DNA of 64,000 nt from Skermanella mucosa (GTDB taxonomy: Bacteria; Pseudomonadota; Alphaproteobacteria; Azospirillales; Azospirillaceae), in assembly GCF_016765655.2 (NCBI RefSeq), contig NZ_CP086106.1, positions 2,228,501 through 2,292,500 on the forward strand. Direction: 5' to 3'. Made by a program: the position numbers and the translations under genes. This document shows positions 1 through 15,170 of the stretch, piece after piece (positions within the stretch are counted from its first letter, which is position 1; the number at the start of each line of letters is the position of its first letter). The notes under the pieces are model-generated. The model was not told where the DNA came from, did not search any database, and saw only the letters and a list, made by a program, of their open reading frames with translations.

Positions 1-312
1 ATCACGCAACATCCGGACATTTGCGCCATCCCGACATAGGCGGACAATGCCGGCTCGCGCTTCAATATGGATGCCAATTGGTCAGCCAGGGCCTTCGAGT
101 ATCTTGATCATGCCGACGGGACCGGATTCCTCGACCCCCTCGACGTTCAAGGAAGTCGTTTCGGCCAGCTCCTTCAAGTCACCTATAGGATCGGGACTCT
201 TCCGCGCGCGGCGCGCGGCGATGAACCTGTAACTTCCTTCAGGAAGAGGTTGGCGGCGGCATGGTCGATGCCGCCGCCCCTCATGCCACCCGTCACGGCG
301 GTGATGGGCCGG
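1..312. other. No gene recognised at left edge
   Basis: No convincing coding region is seen. This is the sequence downstream of the large minus-strand gene that ends at 313. An open plus-strand frame starts here and continues to about 6519, but it is antisense to a well-supported gene and is treated as a shadow. No strong hairpin terminator was identified. Confidence 0.4.
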
Positions 313-6342
<6,030 letters not shown>

Positions 6343-6718
6343 CAAGTAAGCCCTCCCTACGCCTGTATAATAAGTGCGGCAACCTGCGTGATGACACGGA
6401 GCCGCGATTGGCTGGGCGGACATTTTCAGAAAGCGATTTCAGTAATATTACAAGTCGATGATAATCGGCTTGGCTCGATTATTGGATTAATCCAAACGGC
6501 CTTAAAAATTTACATATAATAATATTAAAATAATAGGTTAATGTTCTTGTGTCGGCTCTCGGATCGTGGACTGGAGCACCATCGATTCCACTGTCCGCAC
6601 CAGGCGTTGGCCAAGGTTCATGGGTCCGGATACCGCAGCCACCTCGTGGAAGGCGGCACCTTCGACGAGGTAGTGCGGGTCCGGTCGAATGTCGAACTGC
6701 CGAGCCGGCTCGTTATCC
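6343..6718. other. Intergenic region with AT-rich promoter stretch
   Basis: This gap separates the giant phosphatase gene from the end of the upstream block. Positions 6425-6545 are strikingly AT-rich for this window and probably hold the promoter of the minus-strand phosphatase gene. No clear Pho box was recognised. Nothing coding is supported. Confidence 0.4.
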
Positions 6719-8023
6719 TCAGCCGGCCCTCTCCAGGCCGCACCAGCCCGCCATGAACAGGGCGAGGACCCGCGTCACGTCCCGCAGGCTGTCGAGCGAC
6801 ACGGACTCATCGATGCCGTGGATGCCGGCGGCCTCGGGGCCGTAGCAGGTGGCCGGCGTGTTTCCGTAGAGATTGAAGAAGCGGGCATCGGTGGTGCAGG
6901 TCGCGGCCAGGTCGGCCGGTTCGCCGCCGAGCACCGTCCGGTGGCTGTCGGCCAGCATGCGCATCATCGGGTGCTGTCGGTCGATCACGCAGCCCTCGGC
7001 CTGGAAGCCCCGCCACTCCACCTCGACCCGCAGCCCGCCCAGCTCCCTTTCCGCCTCGCGCACGGTTCCCAGGACGGCGTCGCGCACCTCGGCCGTGGTC
7101 ATGCCGGGATAGAAGCCGATCCGGACGTCGATCGTGCAGCGCGACGGAACCGAGGACGTCCATTCGCCGCCCTCGATCCTGCCCAGGTTGAAGTTCACGG
7201 GATGGCGGTGGTCGGCGTATGCGGGATGGCGATGTCCCGGCTCGTTCCAGCGCTCCTCCAGCCGGCGCAGACGGTCCATCAGGGCGAAGGCGCTCTCGAT
7301 GGCGTTGCTCCCGGCCGAGGTGTCCAGCACATGCGCCGGCTTGCCGGTGACGGTCAGGCGCACCCACATCACGCCCAGCTGCGCCGTCATGAGGGTGTGG
7401 TCGAAGGGCTCGGGGATGACCGCGGCGTCGGCGCGGTAGCCGCGGTGGAGGCAGGCCAGCGCGCCGTTGCCGGTGCATTCCTCCTCCACCACGGACTGGA
7501 GATAGACCGGCGCCGCCGGGGCGAACCCCAGCTCGCGGAGCGCCCGGAAGGCGGTGGTGTAGGCGGCGATCCCGGCCTTCATGTCGCCGGAGCCACGGCC
7601 GAACAGCCGCCCGTCGCGCACCACGGGCTCATAGGGCGGGTTGCTCCAGAGCTCTCCCGGTCCTTCGGGAACCACGTCGATATGGCCGTTCAGGATGAGC
7701 GAGCGCCCCGTCGCCCCGCGCGGCCGGTGGATGCCCACCACATTCTCCCGCCCGTCATAGGACATGACCGAGGGGGAGTAGCCGGGCAGGGCGCGGATCG
7801 CGTCCTCGTCGATGGCGAAGCGGTCCACCTCCAGTCCCAGATCGGCGAACGCCGATTCCATCACGGCCTGGGCGCCCTGTTCGTTGCCGAGCGTGGAGGG
7901 TTCCCCCACCAGGGCGGACAGCAGCGCCACGTTGGCGTCCTGGAGCGCGTCAACCGCGTCGATGACGGCCTGCCGCAATCCCCCGTCCGGAAGCCCGCCG
8001 TCGGAAGCAATACCCTTGTCCAT
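6719..8023 (-). CDS. M20 family ArgE/DapE-type deacylase
   Basis: This is a 434-residue zinc amidohydrolase of the acetylornithine deacetylase/succinyl-diaminopimelate desuccinylase family. The first metal motif GHIDVV lies at residues 113-118, GRGSGDMKAG follows about 30 residues later with the bridging Asp, and EEECTGNGA holds the catalytic Glu pair. The family hydrolyses N-acyl bonds of amino-acid-like substrates in the cytoplasm. AAGGAG precedes the ATG. It is the last gene of block A, 15 bp after the exporter gene, so it probably removes an acyl group from an imported catabolite rather than serving arginine or lysine synthesis. The exact substrate is not readable. Confidence 0.9.
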   Translation of the reverse strand: MDKGIASDGGLPDGGLRQAVIDAVDALQDANVALLSALVGEPSTLGNEQGAQAVMESAFADLGLEVDRFAIDEDAIRALPGYSPSVMSYDGRENVVGIHRPRGATGRSLILNGHIDVVPEGPGELWSNPPYEPVVRDGRLFGRGSGDMKAGIAAYTTAFRALRELGFAPAAPVYLQSVVEEECTGNGALACLHRGYRADAAVIPEPFDHTLMTAQLGVMWVRLTVTGKPAHVLDTSAGSNAIESAFALMDRLRRLEERWNEPGHRHPAYADHRHPVNFNLGRIEGGEWTSSVPSRCTIDVRIGFYPGMTTAEVRDAVLGTVREAERELGGLRVEVEWRGFQAEGCVIDRQHPMMRMLADSHRTVLGGEPADLAATCTTDARFFNLYGNTPATCYGPEAAGIHGIDESVSLDSLRDVTRVLALFMAGWCGLERAG

Positions 8024-8038
8024 TGTTTTTCTCCTTTT

Positions 8039-8974
8039 TCATCCGTTCCGGCGCCGCCGCACCATGACGCAGGCGACGGCGGAAACCACCAGGGCGAGCG
8101 AGACCAGCACGCGCGCCGTCAGCGGGTCGCCGAGGACCAGGACGGAGCCGGCGACGCCCACCACCGGTATCACCAGGGTGGCGATGGTCGATTGCGCGAC
8201 GGTGAGCCGCTTGACGATGACGAACCACAGGATCTGCGCGACGCAGATGGAGAAGACGAGGTGATAGCCCAGGGCCAGCCAGGTCGACAGGTGCCAGGAG
8301 GCCGGCCCCGGCGCGGACTCCAGCACGGCCGCCAGGACGATCACCGGCAGGGCCGACAGGGCGTATTGCCAGCCGGTCACCACGACGGCGTGGCTCTCCC
8401 AAATGCCGCGCCGTTTCATCAGCACGGTCCCCAGGGCCCAGGACACGGCCGCAGTGATGACCAGGAGCGGTCCCGCAAGGTTCCCGGCTCCACCCCGCAG
8501 GGCTTCCGGACCGAGCAAGACCAGCAGCCCGCCCAGCCCGAGCGTCAGGCCGACGACCTGCCGCCCGCCCGGCCGCTCGCCCAGGAAGGGGATCGCCAGC
8601 AGGGCGGCCCAGACCGGCATGGTGAAGGCGATGATGGCGGCGCGCGAGGTCGGCATCATCAGCTGCGCGAAGGCCGTGCAGAGATTGAAGGCGAGGATGT
8701 TGAGCAGACCCGTCGCCGCCAGCCACGGCATTTCCGCAGCAGGCACCTTCAGCGGGAGTCCCCTGGCCCGTGCCCAGGCCAGCAGCGCCAGCGCTCCCGT
8801 GGAGAAGCCGATGGCGCGGAGCGTGATGGGCGGCAACTCGAACAGCACCGTTTTCACCGCCGGCCAGTTGCCGCCCCAGAACAGCCCGATCGCCAGGATC
8901 AGCACGACCTTCGCGACGGTCTGCCGGGCATCGGGAATGGTGCCGGCGGACGGTGCTTCGGCGTGCGAGCCCAT
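8039..8974 (-). CDS. EamA family (DMT superfamily) transporter
   Basis: This is a 311-residue integral membrane protein with about ten hydrophobic segments arranged as two EamA repeats. The first includes FWGGNWPAVK near the N-terminus, and the second ends in a basic RRRRNG tail. The family exports or exchanges amino acids, metabolites or drugs across the inner membrane. The frame is open further upstream to 9226, but that part is compositionally a shadow of the cupin gene. The ATG at 8974 gives a normal family length and lies 5 bp after the cupin stop. In block A it may export a pathway by-product. Confidence 0.85.
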   Translation of the reverse strand: MGSHAEAPSAGTIPDARQTVAKVVLILAIGLFWGGNWPAVKTVLFELPPITLRAIGFSTGALALLAWARARGLPLKVPAAEMPWLAATGLLNILAFNLCTAFAQLMMPTSRAAIIAFTMPVWAALLAIPFLGERPGGRQVVGLTLGLGGLLVLLGPEALRGGAGNLAGPLLVITAAVSWALGTVLMKRRGIWESHAVVVTGWQYALSALPVIVLAAVLESAPGPASWHLSTWLALGYHLVFSICVAQILWFVIVKRLTVAQSTIATLVIPVVGVAGSVLVLGDPLTARVLVSLALVVSAVACVMVRRRRNG

Positions 8975-8979
8975 CGCGG

Positions 8980-9300
8980 CTATGACCGGGCCGAAGCGGG
9001 CTCCAGGAACTCGACCTCCACGAAGACGAGATCGCCGTCGCCGTCGTTGATCACGTTGTGCGACACGCCGGCGGAGCGGAAATAGCTCCGGCCGGGCTCC
9101 AACTCGGCATGGTTCACCGTGCCGTCCGGCATTTCCAGCCGCATGCGGCTGCGGGTGACCGGGACGATCACGTAGTCGTACTCGTGGGTATGGGCGCCCG
9201 TCTCGGCACCCGGCGCGAAGCGCCACTCGGTGACGCGGGTGCGGCCGTTCTCGAGGTGCTGGTGCGGCGTCGCCTTGGGGCGGGAGGCAGTGTCGGTCAT
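8980..9300 (-). CDS. Small cupin-domain protein
   Basis: This is a 106-residue single-domain cupin. The first metal-binding motif appears as HTHEYDYVIVPV, and the second half has YFRSAGVSHNVINDGDGD. Proteins of this size in catabolic operons act as small isomerases, lyases or ligand sensors, so a function cannot be assigned. It is tightly packed between the deacetylase-like gene (17 bp away) and the exporter gene (5 bp), which supports co-transcription with block A. Confidence 0.85.
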   Translation of the reverse strand: MTDTASRPKATPHQHLENGRTRVTEWRFAPGAETGAHTHEYDYVIVPVTRSRMRLEMPDGTVNHAELEPGRSYFRSAGVSHNVINDGDGDLVFVEVEFLEPASARS

Positions 9301-9317
9301 GGCTTGGGTTTCCGGGG

Positions 9318-10382
9318 TCAGGAGGCGGAAGGGAGGCGGTGGGCGGCTTCGAACCCGTCCAGGAAGCTCGCGAGGTTCGCGGCGAGGTGGTCGACCGCGT
9401 AGCCGCCTTCCTGGATCAGCACCGTCGGCAGGGCCGCCTCGGCGATGATGCGGCCCAGCCGGCCGAAGCCGGGCGTGGTGACGCCGAAGGCCGCCAGGGG
9501 ATCGTTCTTGAAGGTGTCGAAGCCCAAGGACAGGACGAGCAGCGACGGGGCGAACCGCCCGATGGCGGCAAGGCCGTCCCCGACCGAGGCCAGGAAGGCT
9601 TCCTCGGAGGTGCCGAGCGGCAGGGGCAGGTTGAGGGTGTAACCTTCCCCGCGGCCAGTGCCGCGCTCGTGCGCATGGCCGGCCATGAAGGGATAGAACT
9701 CCATCGGGTCGGCGTGGACCGACACGAAGAACACGTCGTCGCGCTCCCGGAAGATCGCCTGGGTGCCGTTGCCGTGGTGGACGTCCACGTCGAACACCGC
9801 CACGCGCGGCGGCAGGCCGCGCGCCGCCAGCAGGCGAAGCGCCTCCTGCGCCGCGATCGCGGCATGGTTCAGGTAGCAGAAGCCACCCGCCATGTCCCGG
9901 CCGGCATGGTGCCCCGGCGGCCGGCAGAGCGCGTAGGCCGCCGCCTCTCCGCCCGTGGCGACGGCCCGCGCCGCGGCCACGGCGCAGTCGGAGGCCGCCT
10001 TGGTGGCCGCCCAGGTTCCCTCGGCGATCGGGCAGGCCGTGTCGCTCATGTGGAAGCCCGCCTGGCCGACCACGCCGGAGGGGTACGAGAGCATGTCCGG
10101 CCCGCGATGGACGTTGGGGATCACCGCCGGCGAGGCGTCGGGCAGGGCCGTCCAGCGGGCGTGGGCGGTTTCCAGGAAGGCCAGGTATTCCGGCGAATGC
10201 ACGGCGGCCCGGGGTGCCGCCCCCGCGTCCGGGGCCTGTTCCAGGCGGTCGCCGCGCCGGACGAGGGCGTCGAGCACGGCCTGCACGCGCTCGGGCTTCT
10301 CTGGCACCGGCTTGGGCTGGCCGCGCACCAGGAACTGCGGCGGCCGGTGCAGCACGGTATCGGGATGGTGGAAGCAGCGCAT
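9318..10382 (-). CDS. Histone deacetylase-fold amidohydrolase (acetylpolyamine amidohydrolase-like)
   Basis: This is a 354-residue zinc hydrolase of the HDAC/AcuC/acetylpolyamine amidohydrolase superfamily. Diagnostic segments are RPPGHHAGRDMAGGFCYLNH (catalytic His pair), FDVDVHHGNGTQ (zinc Asp and His), LSLGFDTFKNDP (third zinc ligand) and IQEGGY near the C-terminus. Bacterial members usually deacetylate small molecules such as acetylpolyamines. GGAG lies 6 bp upstream of the ATG. With an M20 deacylase in the same operon, block A contains two distinct N-deacylating enzymes, suggesting an N-acylated amine or amino-acid substrate. The open frame continues upstream, but that stretch is antisense to nothing recognisable and overlaps the PanE-like gene. 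Confidence 0.9.
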   Translation of the reverse strand: MRCFHHPDTVLHRPPQFLVRGQPKPVPEKPERVQAVLDALVRRGDRLEQAPDAGAAPRAAVHSPEYLAFLETAHARWTALPDASPAVIPNVHRGPDMLSYPSGVVGQAGFHMSDTACPIAEGTWAATKAASDCAVAAARAVATGGEAAAYALCRPPGHHAGRDMAGGFCYLNHAAIAAQEALRLLAARGLPPRVAVFDVDVHHGNGTQAIFRERDDVFFVSVHADPMEFYPFMAGHAHERGTGRGEGYTLNLPLPLGTSEEAFLASVGDGLAAIGRFAPSLLVLSLGFDTFKNDPLAAFGVTTPGFGRLGRIIAEAALPTVLIQEGGYAVDHLAANLASFLDGFEAAHRLPSAS

Positions 10383-10444
10383 CGGGGTCTCCGTCAGTTT
10401 GGTGGCGCTGTCGCGCGGGTGGGGAAGGTTTCCGTCATGCCCGT

Positions 10445-11443
10445 TCAGGCCGCCATGCCGGCCGGGCCGCTGCCGCGCTGGCGGGCCCTCATCTCCACCA
10501 GGGCGGCGACCGTCTCCACGGTCGGCGTCGGCACCCCGGCCAGCGCTCCCAGCTCGGCTACGGCGCGGACGATCGCCTCGATCTCCAGCCGCCGGCCGGC
10601 TTCCATGTCCTGAAGCATGCTGGTCCTGAAGTCGCCGACCGCGGCGGCCGCCGCGATGCGCGCATCGATGTCGGCGGCGGACCGGACGCCCAGGCGCTCG
10701 GCCACGGCGCGGGCCTCCTGCATCAGCGTCCTGGCCACCGTGCGGGTCCCGGGATCGACGCACAGCGCCCCCATGGTGGCTCCGGTCAGGGCGCTCAGCG
10801 GGTTGAAGGCGAGGTTGCCCCACAGCTTGGTCCAGATGTCGGAGCGGATGTCGAGGCTGCCGCGCGCCTGGAACCCGGCGAGGCTGAACAGCTCGACGAT
10901 GCCTTCCACCGCCTGCGTCCTGCGGCCGAGCGGGTCGCCGAAGACGAAGCGCTGGTCGTCCACATGGCGGATGCGGCCCGGCGCCTCCCCCTCGACCGAC
11001 ACCCAGGCGACGGCCCCGACCAGCCGGTCCGCCGGGATCGACCGCCACAGCGTGCCGTCCGGGTCCACGGACTTCAGCCGGTACGACCCCAGCGGCTCCG
11101 GCTGGCCCAGCGGGTACCACCAGGGGATGCCGTTGACCATGGGCACCACGGCGGTCTCCGGCCCGGCGAGGCTGGCCAGCGTGTCGAGCGCGCCGCCCAG
11201 CGCGTGCGCCTTCACGCACAGGAAGACCGCGTCCTGCGTCCCGGCCGACAGGGCATCGTCGGTCACCCGGACCGGCACGCGGGAGACGCGCCCCAGCGGC
11301 GTCGCCAGGGTGATCCCGTCCCGGCCGATCGCCTCGGCGGCCCGGGGGCGGGCGACCAGCGTCACCTCGGCCGGCGTCGTGGTCAGGCGGGCGGCCAGCA
11401 GGCAGCCGATGGATCCCGCCCCCACGACGGCGATCTTCCTCAT
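10445..11443 (-). CDS. Ketopantoate reductase family (PanE/ApbA-like) oxidoreductase
   Basis: This is a 332-residue NADP-dependent 2-dehydropantoate 2-reductase family protein. The Rossmann motif GAGSIGCLLAARL is at residues about 8-20. The C-terminal helical domain contains KLWGNLAFNPLSALTGA, with the conserved Lys and Asn of the family. The ATG overlaps the stop of the ABC ATPase gene as ATGA (11440-11443), indicating translational coupling. Its place in a catabolic operon argues that it reduces a pathway 2-oxo acid rather than serving pantothenate synthesis. Many bacteria carry several paralogues of unknown substrate. Confidence 0.88.
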   Translation of the reverse strand: MRKIAVVGAGSIGCLLAARLTTTPAEVTLVARPRAAEAIGRDGITLATPLGRVSRVPVRVTDDALSAGTQDAVFLCVKAHALGGALDTLASLAGPETAVVPMVNGIPWWYPLGQPEPLGSYRLKSVDPDGTLWRSIPADRLVGAVAWVSVEGEAPGRIRHVDDQRFVFGDPLGRRTQAVEGIVELFSLAGFQARGSLDIRSDIWTKLWGNLAFNPLSALTGATMGALCVDPGTRTVARTLMQEARAVAERLGVRSAADIDARIAAAAAVGDFRTSMLQDMEAGRRLEIEAIVRAVAELGALAGVPTPTVETVAALVEMRARQRGSGPAGMAA

Positions 11444-13134
11444 GCCACCGCTCCCCGGCCGGCGGTGCCGGAAGCGCCGTGCCGGTGCCGGAGGTTTTCC
11501 GGGATCTCCCACTCCTTGCCCGGGATCGCGTCGAGCAGGGTCCGGGTATAGGCGTGCCGCGGGTTCTGGAAGACCTCGCGCGCGGTGTTCAGCTCGACCA
11601 CGCGGCCCCGCTGCATGACCGCGATGGTGTCGCAGACCTGGGCCGCGATCCGCAGGTCGTGGGTGATGAACAGCATGGCGAGCCCCAGCCGGTGGCGGAT
11701 CTCGTCGAGCAGGTCGAGCACCTGCCGCTGCACCGACACGTCCAGGGCCGACACCGGCTCGTCCGCGATGATCAGCTTCGGCTCCAGCGCCAGCGCGCGG
11801 GCGATGGAGATGCGCTGGCGCTGCCCGCCGGAGAACTCGTGCGGATAGCGGTCCGCGGCGCTCTCCGGCAGTCCCACCAGCCGAAGCAGTTCGCGCGCCC
11901 GAGCCGCCGCCTTTTCCTTCGGCTCCCCGAACGCCACCGGCCCCTGGGCGATGATATCAGCCACCCGGTGCCGCGGGTTGAGCGAGGCATAGGGGTCCTG
12001 GAAGATCATCTGGATGTCCTTGCGGACCGGCCGGAACTGCTTCCGGCTCAGCCCCGCCAGGTCCTGGCCCTGGAACAGGATGCGCCCGCCGTCGGCCTTG
12101 TTCAGGCCGACGATGCAGCGGCCGAGCGTCGATTTGCCGGACCCGCTCTCTCCCACCACGCCCAGCGTCTCGCCGGGATGGATGGTGAGGCTGATGTCGT
12201 CGCCGGCCACCAGTTCCCGGCCCTTGCGGAACAGGCCGCCGCCGATATGGAAGACCTTCCGCACCTTGTCCGCCGTCAGCAGGGCGTCGCCCCGCTTGGT
12301 GAAGTCGGCGCGGTGCTCGATATAGTGCGGCACGGCGGCGATCAGCTCGCAGGTATAGGGATGCCGGGGGCGGTTCAGCACCTGCTCGGCCGGCCCGACC
12401 TCGACGCACTTGCCATGCTGCATGACCGCGACCGTGGTCGCGATCTCGGCCACGACGCCGAAATCGTGGGTGATGAACATGACGCCCATCCGGCGCTCGG
12501 TCTGGATCTTGCGGATCAGGTCGAGGATCTGCCGCTGCGTCGTCACGTCCAGTGCCGTTGTGGGCTCGTCCGCGATCAGCAAGTCGGGTTCCAGCGCCAG
12601 GGCCATGGCGATCATGACCCGCTGCCGCTGGCCGCCGGACAGGCGGAACGGGTAGCTGCGCCGCAGCCGTTCCGGGTCGGGCAGGCCGACATCCTCCAGC
12701 AGTTCCAGGACGCGGGCGCGCCGGGCCGCCCTGTCCATGGCGGAGTGGGCCTTCAGGCTCTCCTCGATCTGGTCGCCGACCTTCATCAGCGGATTGAGCG
12801 CCGTCATCGGCTCCTGGAAGATCATCGCGATGCGGCCGCCGCGCAGGGACCGCTGCTCGGCGTCGCTCATGGCCAGGATGTCGCGGCCGAGATAGTCGGC
12901 CTGGCCACCCGCCACCCTGACATGCGGCTTCGGGAGCAGGCCCATGATGGCGTGGGCGGTCATCGACTTGCCGGAGCCGGACTCGCCGACCACGCACAGG
13001 ATCTCGTTCCTGTGGATCCGGAGGCTGACGGCCTCGACCGCGTGGGGCCGCTCCGCCCCGTGGGGCAGGGCGACGGTCAGGTCGCGGACGTCGAGCAGAA
13101 TGTCGTCGGCGGTTTCACCGGGCGCCATGGTCAT
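11440..13134 (-). CDS. Dipeptide/oligopeptide-type ABC transporter, fused double ATPase
   Basis: These 564 residues contain two complete ABC ATPase modules in one chain, equivalent to DppD+DppF or GsiA. Each module has a Walker A GESGSGKS, a signature LSGGQRQRV or FSGGQRQRI, a Walker [13 protein letters not shown] or [12 protein letters not shown], and a switch His. Each is followed by the oligopeptide-transporter C-terminal extension ([26 protein letters not shown]). It energises import through the two adjacent permeases. The start overlaps the permease stop as ATGA at 13131-13134. Confidence 0.95.
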   Translation of the reverse strand: MTMAPGETADDILLDVRDLTVALPHGAERPHAVEAVSLRIHRNEILCVVGESGSGKSMTAHAIMGLLPKPHVRVAGGQADYLGRDILAMSDAEQRSLRGGRIAMIFQEPMTALNPLMKVGDQIEESLKAHSAMDRAARRARVLELLEDVGLPDPERLRRSYPFRLSGGQRQRVMIAMALALEPDLLIADEPTTALDVTTQRQILDLIRKIQTERRMGVMFITHDFGVVAEIATTVAVMQHGKCVEVGPAEQVLNRPRHPYTCELIAAVPHYIEHRADFTKRGDALLTADKVRKVFHIGGGLFRKGRELVAGDDISLTIHPGETLGVVGESGSGKSTLGRCIVGLNKADGGRILFQGQDLAGLSRKQFRPVRKDIQMIFQDPYASLNPRHRVADIIAQGPVAFGEPKEKAAARARELLRLVGLPESAADRYPHEFSGGQRQRISIARALALEPKLIIADEPVSALDVSVQRQVLDLLDEIRHRLGLAMLFITHDLRIAAQVCDTIAVMQRGRVVELNTAREVFQNPRHAYTRTLLDAIPGKEWEIPENLRHRHGASGTAGRGAVA

Positions 13135-13973
13135 GCCCTTCCCTTGCGAGCCAGTTTCGGATTGAGGGCGTCGTTCAGCCCCTCGCCGACGAGGTTCAGC
13201 GCCAGCACGGTCAGCAGGATCGCGATGCCGGGGAAGAAGCTCATCCACCACGCCTGCCGGATGACGGTGCGGGCGGCGCCGATCATGTATCCCCAGCTCA
13301 TCACGTTGGGGTCGCCCAGGCCCAGGAAGCTCAGCGAGCTTTCCAGCAGGATCGCCGTCGCCACGGTCAGGGAGGCCGCGACGATGATCGGCGACAGGCT
13401 GTTGGGCAGGATCTGGCGCAGGATGATGGTGCCGGTGCCCTGGCCGGTCGTGACGGCCGCCTGCACGAACTCCCGCGAACGCAGCGCCATGAACTCGCCC
13501 CGCGCCAGCCGGGCCAGCGGCGGCCAGCTCACGATGGCGATCGCGATGGTGATGTTGGTGATGTTGGGCGTGAAGATCGCGACCAGGACCACCGCCAGCA
13601 CGAAGTTGGGGATGGTCTGGAACAGCTCCGTGAAGCGCATGATCGCGTCGTCGATGGCACCGCCGTGGTACCCGGCGGTGGCGCCCAGGGTGACGCCGAT
13701 CAGCAGCGCCACCGCGGTGGAGGCGATGCCGATCAGCAGCGACACCCGCGCGCCGTGGACGATGCCGGACGCGATGTCGCGCCCCAGCGTGTCGGAGCCG
13801 AGCAGCGCGTCCTCCGACAGGGGCGGCTGGAACGGGATCGCGACCATGTCCCAGGGGCTGTCCGGATAGAGCAGGTTGGCGAAGATGGCGCACAGCACGA
13901 CCAGCGCCAGGATCGCCAGGCCGACGACGGCGCCCCGGTTCCGCGCGAAGGCCTTCCAGAAGTCACGGCTCAT
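13131..13973 (-). CDS. ABC transporter permease, DppC type
   Basis: This is a 280-residue inner-membrane permease with an N-terminal hydrophobic helix after a short basic segment, the OppC N-terminal signature (FARNRGAVVGLAIL), and the BPD transmembrane domain with an EAA-like loop (EFVQAAVTTGQGTGTIILRQILPN). It pairs with the DppB-type permease whose stop lies 1 bp upstream of this start. Together with the fused ATPase and the binding protein at 15171 it forms a complete dipeptide/nickel-family importer. Confidence 0.95.
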   Translation of the reverse strand: MSRDFWKAFARNRGAVVGLAILALVVLCAIFANLLYPDSPWDMVAIPFQPPLSEDALLGSDTLGRDIASGIVHGARVSLLIGIASTAVALLIGVTLGATAGYHGGAIDDAIMRFTELFQTIPNFVLAVVLVAIFTPNITNITIAIAIVSWPPLARLARGEFMALRSREFVQAAVTTGQGTGTIILRQILPNSLSPIIVAASLTVATAILLESSLSFLGLGDPNVMSWGYMIGAARTVIRQAWWMSFFPGIAILLTVLALNLVGEGLNDALNPKLARKGRA

Positions 13974-13974
13974 G

Positions 13975-14952
13975 TCAGGCCACCTCGATGCGGGGATCGA
14001 CGAGGGAATAGACCAGGTCGGTGATGATGTTGAAGACGATCACCATCACCGAGGTCACGAAGAAGATGCCGAGCAGGACCTGATAGTCCCGCTGCAGGAC
14101 GGCGTCGAAGGCCAGCCGGCCGATGCCGGGCCAGGCGAACACCGTCTCGACCAGGATCGAGCCGCCGACCAGCTGGCCGGCCTGGATCCCGGCGAAGGTG
14201 ATGACCGGCAGGATGGCGTTCCGCAGCACGTGCCTGAAGACGATGCGGGTCTCGGTCAGCCCCTTGGCGCGGGCGGTCTTGACGAAATCCATGTCGCGCA
14301 CCTCCAGGATCGAGGCGCGGGTCAGCCGGGCATAGACCGCCATGTAGAACAGCCCCAGCGTGACGACCGGCAGGATCAGGTGCGTCGCGATGTCGGCGGC
14401 GCGGTCCAGTCCCTCGTATCCGCCGCCGACGGTCTCGTAGCCGAAGGCCGGCAGCCAGCCGAGCTGGACCGAGAACAGCAGGATCAGCATCAGGCCGACC
14501 CAGAAGATCGGCGTGGCGTAGCTGAGCAGCGCCAGCACGGTTATGGCGGTGTCCGACCATCGGCCGACATTCATCGCCGCCAGGGTGCCGAGCAGGATGC
14601 CGGCGGTCAGCGCCAGGATGAAGGCGCAGCCGGTCAGGATCAGCGTCGGCGGCAGGCGGTCGGCGATCAGGTCCCATACCGGCCGCTGCTGCCGGTAGGA
14701 GTAGCCGAGATCGCCGGTCGCCACGTCGGCCAGGTAGATTCCGAGCTGTTCGTACAGCGGCCGGTCCAGGCCGAACTGTTCGCGAAGCTGCTCGACATAT
14801 TGCTGGTCGGCGGCCCCGGCCTCGCCGGCCATGACCATGGCCGGGTCGCCCGGGGCGGCGCGCACCAGCAGGAAATTGATCACCACGATGGCGAACAGGA
14901 TGAAGACGGACTTTATCAGCCGCCTTCCCAGGAACGATGCGATGGCGGCCAT
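13975..14952 (-). CDS. ABC transporter permease, DppB type
   Basis: This is a 325-residue inner-membrane permease. The N-terminal RRLIKSVFILFAIVVINFLL helix followed by RAAPGDPA is typical of OppB/DppB proteins, and the EAA loop reads DFVKTARAKGLTETRIVFRH. It is the first permease of the importer. It is separated from the upstream binding-protein gene by about 220 bp containing a large inverted repeat, whereas downstream genes overlap or nearly abut. The repeat could set different expression levels for the binding protein and the membrane parts. Confidence 0.95.
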   Translation of the reverse strand: MAAIASFLGRRLIKSVFILFAIVVINFLLVRAAPGDPAMVMAGEAGAADQQYVEQLREQFGLDRPLYEQLGIYLADVATGDLGYSYRQQRPVWDLIADRLPPTLILTGCAFILALTAGILLGTLAAMNVGRWSDTAITVLALLSYATPIFWVGLMLILLFSVQLGWLPAFGYETVGGGYEGLDRAADIATHLILPVVTLGLFYMAVYARLTRASILEVRDMDFVKTARAKGLTETRIVFRHVLRNAILPVITFAGIQAGQLVGGSILVETVFAWPGIGRLAFDAVLQRDYQVLLGIFFVTSVMVIVFNIITDLVYSLVDPRIEVA

Positions 14953-15029
14953 TGCCGTTCAGCCCTTTCGCTGGGAGCCTCGGTGGTTCGGCACAGTGGT
15001 TTCGATAAGCCGCGGCTGCGCGGATTGCC

Positions 15030-15124
15030 GTAGGTCGGCCTTCGCCCGCAGGGCGAACGCCGACACCCCGCATCGACGCCCCGGCCGAAGTGTCGGCGTC
15101 GGCCTTCGGCCGAGGCCGACCTAC
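15030..15124. repeat. Compound inverted repeat (REP/BIME-like) between transporter genes
   Basis: Outer arms GTAGGTCGGCC (15030-15040) and GGCCGACCTAC (15114-15124) pair perfectly. A second pair is CGCCGACA (15057-15064) with TGTCGGCG (15091-15098). Each side also holds its own hairpin, including TTCGCCC/GGGCGAA around a GCA loop (15041-15057). The whole can fold as a branched cruciform or RNA stem. It lies between the binding-protein stop and the first permease start, a typical place for a BIME that stabilises upstream mRNA. Confidence 0.75.
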
Positions 15125-15170
15125 GCGAACCGACCAAGATCACTGGTTTCGAAGGAGTCGGTGTTGCCCG

